64,000 nucleotides of DNA from Colius striatus (lineage: Eukaryota; Chordata; Aves; Coliiformes; Coliidae). Below the pieces are notes generated by a model. The model ran no database searches. It was not told the DNA's origin and saw nothing but the letters and a program-made list of their open reading frames with translations. The stretch spans positions 19,209,501 to 19,273,500 of the forward strand of contig NC_084764.1 in NCBI RefSeq assembly GCF_028858725.1, read 5' to 3'. Shown here piece by piece: positions 57,851 through 64,000 of this stretch. The translations under genes and the position numbers were made by a program. How positions within the stretch are numbered: position 1 is the first letter of the stretch; each line of letters starts with the position of its first letter.

Positions 57851-60800
57851 CCCTCCTCTTAGAGAAGGAAATGTAGGTCAAGCAGAAAAACTACCTTCTT
57901 GAAACCTTTGTTTCAAGCAAACAGCAAAGTCAGTTTCCTCCTCCATAAACATCCCCTGACAACTCTAGGTTAAAGGAGTTTGATGTTGGCTGGTATCTCT
58001 AATGTGTCAGAGACACTTATCTGCCCATACAGTGAAGCAGAAGCCCAGCTGTATAGCAGACTTGGATGCAATATGGTAAATCCTATCTAGAGGGAGGAAA
58101 TGTAAAAAGCTGCCTTGTTTTCTAGGAGCACAGTTGTTGCTCTGCATCACAGTATAACGTTTGTTATGGTCAAATGTCCAAAAGGGAGCCAAAGTGACCT
58201 TGAGAAAACCAGGTGTACATGGCTGACCTACACATTGGGTAAGTGGACCAGGGATGGGCTGTCAACGTGCTTCGGAAGAATAGGCTGTAACACTAAACAA
58301 GATGGACATTTTAGTATTTTAAATGAAATTAAAAGCCCAGAAATGTTCTTCAAGCAGTCAAAAAGCAATGGGCATCACTTGCTGAATGACAGTCACCTGG
58401 AAAAAACTCTTCTTGATAATCCATTCCCTTTGTGTTCTTGTTTCATGTATGTAAACTTTTCCTGTAGAAAGAGCTAATGGCAGGAGTCCCTTCAAAATGA
58501 AAATCTCTCACACTCAAAGGATGTTCAGCTGTGAAACCAATATGAAGAAGAAACAAAACATTTTCTGCCCCCGCCAGCTTGTTTGCAGCTGAAGTAGACC
58601 ACTTTTAGTTGGAAATACATTACTGACTCTCTCTGTGCTGCAGCAGAGGAGCAGGTACCCAGGGGAGGGAAACACATGGAGAGTCACGTCTAGGAGCTCC
58701 AATTTAAGGGCCTTTACTGCAGCCCGTAGCAACCACTCACAGCTGCAGAGGAACCTGACAGCTCCTTGCTCCTTCCCAGCACTGCTCAGGGACAGATCTA
58801 GATAGATGCATGCAGACCTTCAAGATGCTGAAACTGGCTGGCATGTAAGGAATTTAATGATTCAACTTTGTTACACTCTTCCTTAGAGCTCTCCAAAAAG
58901 TGGGCTCCCTGAGACAGGCAAGGTTCCTGGTGGGACAAAGAATCCTTGTTTTCTTGTGGTCGGACAAGTGCAGAGCAGCACTATACACAGTTTGCACAAA
59001 GATTTGGGGCATTAATCTCCCAAGTCTTGCAGTCTTGGCCTGATTCTGCTACTAACCTTCATCACTCCGTACTTCCCCTCCCACTGACGTTGTGTCATTG
59101 TGTTGGCATAAGGTCCTTGGAAAGTGCATTGTTTCTAATCATGAGTAGCACTTCTGTGACATTGTAGAACTGATTTAAGGAGATATCTTTGCAATACAAA
59201 AAATAATCACCAAGCAGGGATCAAACCCTGGAGAAAGCCATCACAAAAGTGCCAAGACAGGGGAGATGAAATCATACAGCCTGTTTCGATTGGAAGTGGC
59301 AAAGGCCAAACAAAACAGAAGACAGACACTTTTGGTTGTGAAGTAAAACAGCTCCAGACAGACCTAGGACTCAGTTTGCAGTATTGCATCTGGATGGAAG
59401 TAAATTCTTTTTGATGAAGGCTGAACCCAAGGGCTGGTTCTAAGAAATCTCTGGGCAACTATGGAAACAAAAGACACACAGACTAAACCTACTCAAGCAT
59501 TGCAAAGCCCCCTCACAAAGTATGCGGCTTAAAGGAGTTGATCTTGCCTTTTAAAACCATCAAGTTTTTATTTTTCAGATAGCAATCTAAAAATAAAACA
59601 TTAGCTAAGCTTAATATGCTCAGTACAGGAGTTGAGATCACTTTCTAGTGATTGAGGATGGGCTTTAGGATGACTGGGGCACAGGAATATTTATAACCAC
59701 TGCTGGATTGCAGGACCTGTTGGTCAGTGTGAAAGTGTCCTCTGGTGACAGTGGCACTCTCAAGGGGCGCCAGGACCGCGGAGCCCAGCATGTGACTGAT
59801 GGTGGGATCTGCGCAGGAATGCTTGCCTAGGGGCAGCTATGAAGCCCTGATCCCACAGGCAAATCCCCACACCACCCAGAATCAAATGCACAAGTGCCAT
59901 CCAAAAGTCAAACGTTTCAGCACCCTGGCTCACATTTCTGCCATTGCAAACAGAAGATTCACAGCAACCAAGCCACAGCCCAGCTCGTCTTGTCAAAGTC
60001 CTTTCCTCTTCAAATTTCATCTGTAAGGTGCTCAGAGAAGAAAAGCTGGAGAGCATATAGGTTATTATACATGTTCTTATAGGATGGTTAATCTAGGAAA
60101 TATCTATATAAAGCCTAAATAAATTGTTAAGCCAAGAACAGCAAATTAACAACAGCTGAACACTACAGCACCCCGGCAGAGCAGGAATATCCTCTATGAG
60201 ACAACTTTGTTCCAAGGGAAACTCTGGCCCAAGTGTGCCATTTGCAGTTCCTCCAGTCAGCCCTGCTAAGCCGGGCCATGCCCAGTGCCAGAGCGCCGTG
60301 GGTCTTTGAGAGGTGTCTAAGAAAGGAGAGGCCAAGTGCTGCAGAGAAGTGTAAGTGAAAGCTGACCTCCCATGGGCAGCAGCCAGTGCTCCCAAGAGCG
60401 TGCCGTCATCTCACATCCTCATAGGGAACTTGGCCCAGCCAAACCATTCTATCATCAAAAGTGAGTGGCCTGAGCAGCCGGAGGCGCTGGGTGAGCGGCG
60501 GGGGGAGGCCCAGGCCGGGCAGAGCTTGCTGCCCCCTCCCAGCAAAGACCGAGGGGGTCTCTCTGGAGCCTGGTGCCTCCCGTGGTGCCCAGAGCCCCTG
60601 GCAAGGCAGGGCCTTGTACTCTCCTGTGGTTGGAGGCCCAGGAAACATGTGTTTATCTCTTCTTTCATACCTAAATATTTTTAAAGATGGAGTTGCACCT
60701 AAAAAAAGTAATTTAAAATTAGTTTCAGCAATTTTCCAGAAAAGAAGTGCTACAAAACCAGAAATTTCATATATTACAGTGAAAAGTAAATCCAAAGTTG

Positions 60801-63520
60801 GCCTCGGTGCACTTTTTGAAGAACATACGCAGCTTGTGGCCTTCTGCCACTGAAAACATTTCAGGTGTAGTTCACATTGACGTTTAGCATTTTAATGCAC
60901 TCTAAATAATAAAAAGCATTGGTTTGGAAAAATATCTGTGTGCCAGAGGGTGGAGTGCTTCACCAACAGCAGATTTGTTCCGTTACTTAAAAAACAAACC
61001 CAAAGGCAGGCCCAGCCACACATTGCCGCAGAGGCTCAGGCTGGTGAATGCAGCTGGTGGGAGCAGGGGGGAGGCAGGAGGAAGCTGGGGACCACTCACG
61101 GGCTGAGTAAGTCGGTTTTACCAGCACTTCCCCAGGTATGGGAGAGAAGCCTTTTAAAGACATGGAAGTACAACGTTCATGAAGGATAACCATTAATAGT
61201 CACTGGCTTGCAGCAGTGAAAAATACAAAACTTTGCACAAGTGTACACACATATATCCAGAAAGAGAGACAACTTTCAGGGGTGGTGCTGCTTCAACATC
61301 CCTCTTAGGAAGCAGATTGGAAACAAGGTGATGACTGTACTTACTTGTCTTCATAATTCTCTTGATTTGTAGCACAAGTCATTTTACCTTTTACTTTGGT
61401 AATCCAAACAGCTTCAAACCCCAGTGCACCAAAATGGGAAACTCTCTGATTGTTGGTAGCTAGAGATTCTCTAGGAGGGCTTGTGATACAGGCGTGACAA
61501 TGGACATGCACATAATCGAGCAGTTGAAGGCAAAGCTTTAATAGAGCACTATTTAAGGAAGTGCCAAATTAAGGGAAGCAGTAGGAAGGGTGGGAGGAAG
61601 AAGACATCACTTGGTCCAATGGTAGTAGGTAGAGAAATCTCAGAATATCCCCTTACAGCAGGCTGGGTAAAGCACAAGGAGCACCTCTGCAGGACTAGAC
61701 CGAGTCACTGCTGTGAAGATCAAGGCAGCAGTTTCACAGTACAGGGGAAAGATCTGCCAGAGTTACAACAGATGAGCCAAGTGCGTACAGAAAACTACCT
61801 GCAGTTACCTGGACACTGACAATATTTTTTAGAGTAAGAAGGCTCTTGCAGGGTAGAAATAGTCATTGGTAGCATCAAGAAACATCACCTGGAATTGCTG
61901 CCACCAGTTACAGCGGTGATCCTCACTAGGCAACGTGACCAATGTTAGATACTTATTTGAATATAAGCAGGTAAAGCTTAGAAGATAAAAGATTGTTACA
62001 GATTAGGGGTTAATTCAGTGGTTACATCAATGATTCAAAAATCATACACCACACATGTAATCTCCTAAATCCTAAAGTACTGGATTATCAGTCCAGCAGG
62101 AACATGATGTGCAAGTCTCTGATGTGGTCTGGTGTGCCCAGAGATCAGCTCCCTGCACACATCCATAACAGAAGCTCCACCTTAGGGTTGTGATAGATTC
62201 AGAGGGGTCTAAACAGCTGTGAGAACCTTCACAGCAAGCTGGGCTCTTCAGAGTCTGGCCATCTCTGCCTCCCTTTAATAATACATGTAAGGTCAGGCTG
62301 GTTTTTGGCTCTTTCTTCCTAGTTTCCACTGCCCACGTTCACTAAGATTATGCTAATGTCATCTTCCTTTCCTGTTAATACTAACATTTATGAGCTCTCT
62401 CCTGTGAGGCCTAACTTCCCCCTCCACACACAAGCCATCCAACATTGGGTGCACCAGTAAAGCCAAGAACAGTCAGATCTGTTTTGCTCATGCAGCAAAG
62501 ATGCATAGTGTAAGCACAGCTGCTCAGTGGGCACTTCTCCACATTTCACCTTCAGCATGTTTAAGTAAGGCCTTAGGCTTGCAGACTTAATGACAAATTG
62601 GTATGTTTGCTTACAGAACATACATACAAACACCACCATGACCAGCAGAGATTGGGTTAAACTGTTCCCACCTACTCTATCCAAACTGAAAATTATAGTT
62701 GCGTTGCTGAGGGGAAACTATAGAAGGAACTAACCTTGCAGCAAGAGCAATAGGAGTAAACAACTGGGAGAACATTGGGGACAGTAATGATTTAAAATGT
62801 ATCTGACACAGAAGGACTTGTTCAGCAGACTATGCCCTGCTAACCCCCCTTCCAAAAAAAAAAACCAACCCACATTTTAGTCAATGGGGAGTATTCATGT
62901 GAACAAGAACTTGCACAACTGTTTGTGCAACCTGCTAGCCAGGATGTTCACATCCTCTTGGGACTGACAGATGGAGGGATATCAAGTACAACCTACACAC
63001 TGCAAAGAATTCTCCTGCTGCTCACATTCCTCATGGAACTTAGTATTCTTTCAGTGGGAACAAAAAATGTGTCTGATCTGCACAGGAGAGAGATGTCAGC
63101 TCTGAATGAGGAAAAGCTCACACAAACTCTGAAGTATTAACAGACATTTCTGAATTATATCCTCCATCAGTCTCTTTCTTAAATGAGGAAAACCCACAAA
63201 CCCAAAAAATCCAACACTTCAAGCAATAGGAATTTAAACTGATGAGTCTCACATCTCTCATCATCTCTTCCCTAGGCTCAAAGGAATGCTGATTCTTGCC
63301 ACCCCTAAGACAGGGCAGGCGTCACAGCAGGAGAAAACTCACAGCTACAGAGCAAGTAAGTGTTAAAGGTTTATAGCATGTGCGGGTTGGAATGCTACAA
63401 CACATGCGGTAGCACAAACACAAGGAGCAAAGCTGCTGCAGCAGCAAGCCTCACATTTCAGTTTTACCTGTCCTCTTCACTCCCACCCCTAAACTCCTGC
63501 TTCGTGCAGTTTTCTGTATG

Positions 63521-63620
63521 AGTATGGCATAGTATGGCAGAGTATGGCAGAGTATGGCAGAGTATGGCAGAGTATGGCAGAGTATGGCAGAGTATGGCAG
63601 AGTATGGCAGAGTATGGCAT
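63521..63620. repeat. 10-bp minisatellite, 10 units
   Basis: Ten head-to-tail units of AGTATGGCAG. The eight inner units are identical; the first and last end in T (AGTATGGCAT). Perfect homogeneity implies recent expansion and probable length polymorphism. There are no spacers, so it is not a CRISPR-like array. Confidence 0.95.
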
Positions 63621-64000
63621 ACCTCCCACGGGCACACTCGCTTTAAAAGGGTTTTAAAGCTATTGTCTCAAACGGAGTTCAATTGATTTAAATGAATAAA
63701 TACTGAAAGTAAACCCAGGATAGTTAAGGGTAGTTTAAAGAAGCTGCTGATGAGCTAAACAGAGCTATGAGGTTTTTCACAGAATAAAGATCTTAATTAA
63801 ACAACAATATAGCTTATACACACACTTCTCACATTTCTCTTTACAAACAGATGACCATTGGCCTTGCTCAGAGAGACTTACTTGTCCTAGTAAGTTAGTC
63901 AGCAAGATGGTGTAAGCAGCGCAACTCAAAAGGAAATGCCAGAAGATCAAGATACTTTGAAAAATGTGTCATTTTATTTTTATTTGTAGACATCCAAAGT

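Larger units (their letters stand above)
55554..64000. other. Intergenic DNA beyond CFL2
   Basis: About 8.4 kb with no supportable gene. Synteny predicts the 3' end of BAZ1A (bromodomain) further on, but no such exon is recognisable here. Holds a degenerate 47-bp repeat (56.4 kb), an enhancer-like A+T block (57.1-57.45 kb), a possible MIR-like fragment (57.76-57.85 kb) and a minisatellite (63.5 kb). Confidence 0.7.

Noticed and set aside
60406-60853. Overlapping 109-130-codon frames on both strands
   Set aside because: Locally G+C-rich DNA with frames open on both strands and no domain signature.
63521-63620. CRISPR-like array
   Set aside because: Units are 10 bp, head to tail, without spacers, in a vertebrate genome. 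It is a minisatellite.
53000-64000. Search for the 3' end of BAZ1A expected from synteny
   Set aside because: No bromodomain or PHD-like exon is recognisable. The gene probably begins beyond the window.
1-64000. tRNA, rRNA, bacterial operons, phage or toxin-antitoxin genes
   Set aside because: Nothing with such structure was seen; all supported genes are intron-bearing vertebrate genes.

Overview
The window is vertebrate nuclear DNA, almost certainly from a bird. Evidence: two intron-rich genes with CpG-island promoters, CR1 retrotransposon copies ending in the avian-type ATTCTATGAT tail, and an LTR with TGTCATGGTTTA / TAAACCAGGACA termini of the kind common in neoavian genomes. The predicted proteins are near-identical to vertebrate sorting nexin-6 and cofilin-2. 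In human 14q13 the order is SNX6 - CFL2 - BAZ1A, all on one strand; the SNX6-CFL2 part is conserved here. There is no bacterial or mobile gene system, and I see no undescribed multi-gene system. The interest lies in gene structure, candidate regulatory motifs and repeats.

Region by region. 1-24,540: SNX6 on the minus strand. Thirteen coding exons can be placed to the base with GT-AG introns and continuous phase, giving residues 1-389. The last short coding exon (about 17 residues in the family) and the 3' UTR lie beyond position 1. Its promoter CpG island spans about 24.1-24.95 kb. 25-46.6 kb: a gene-poor interval between SNX6 and CFL2 holding old CR1 fragments, one ERV-L-like LTR with an adjacent tRNA-Leu-like primer-binding site, microsatellites and a candidate conserved non-coding block near 38.7-39.1 kb. 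46.6-52.2 kb: CFL2 on the minus strand, complete in four coding exons (166 residues), with a long 3' UTR carrying candidate miRNA sites and several possible poly(A) signals. Its CpG island spans about 51.45-52.8 kb. 52.8-64 kb: intergenic, with a CR1 copy, a homeodomain-type inverted repeat, a degenerate 47-bp repeat and a 10-bp minisatellite. The 3' end of BAZ1A, expected next, is not recognisable.

The two genes act in different processes. SNX6 is a PX-BAR subunit of the endosome-to-Golgi sorting coat (with SNX1/SNX2). CFL2 is the muscle-enriched actin-severing and depolymerising factor. Both genes place only the initiator codon(s) in exon 1, inside the CpG island, and splice straight to the body of the protein.
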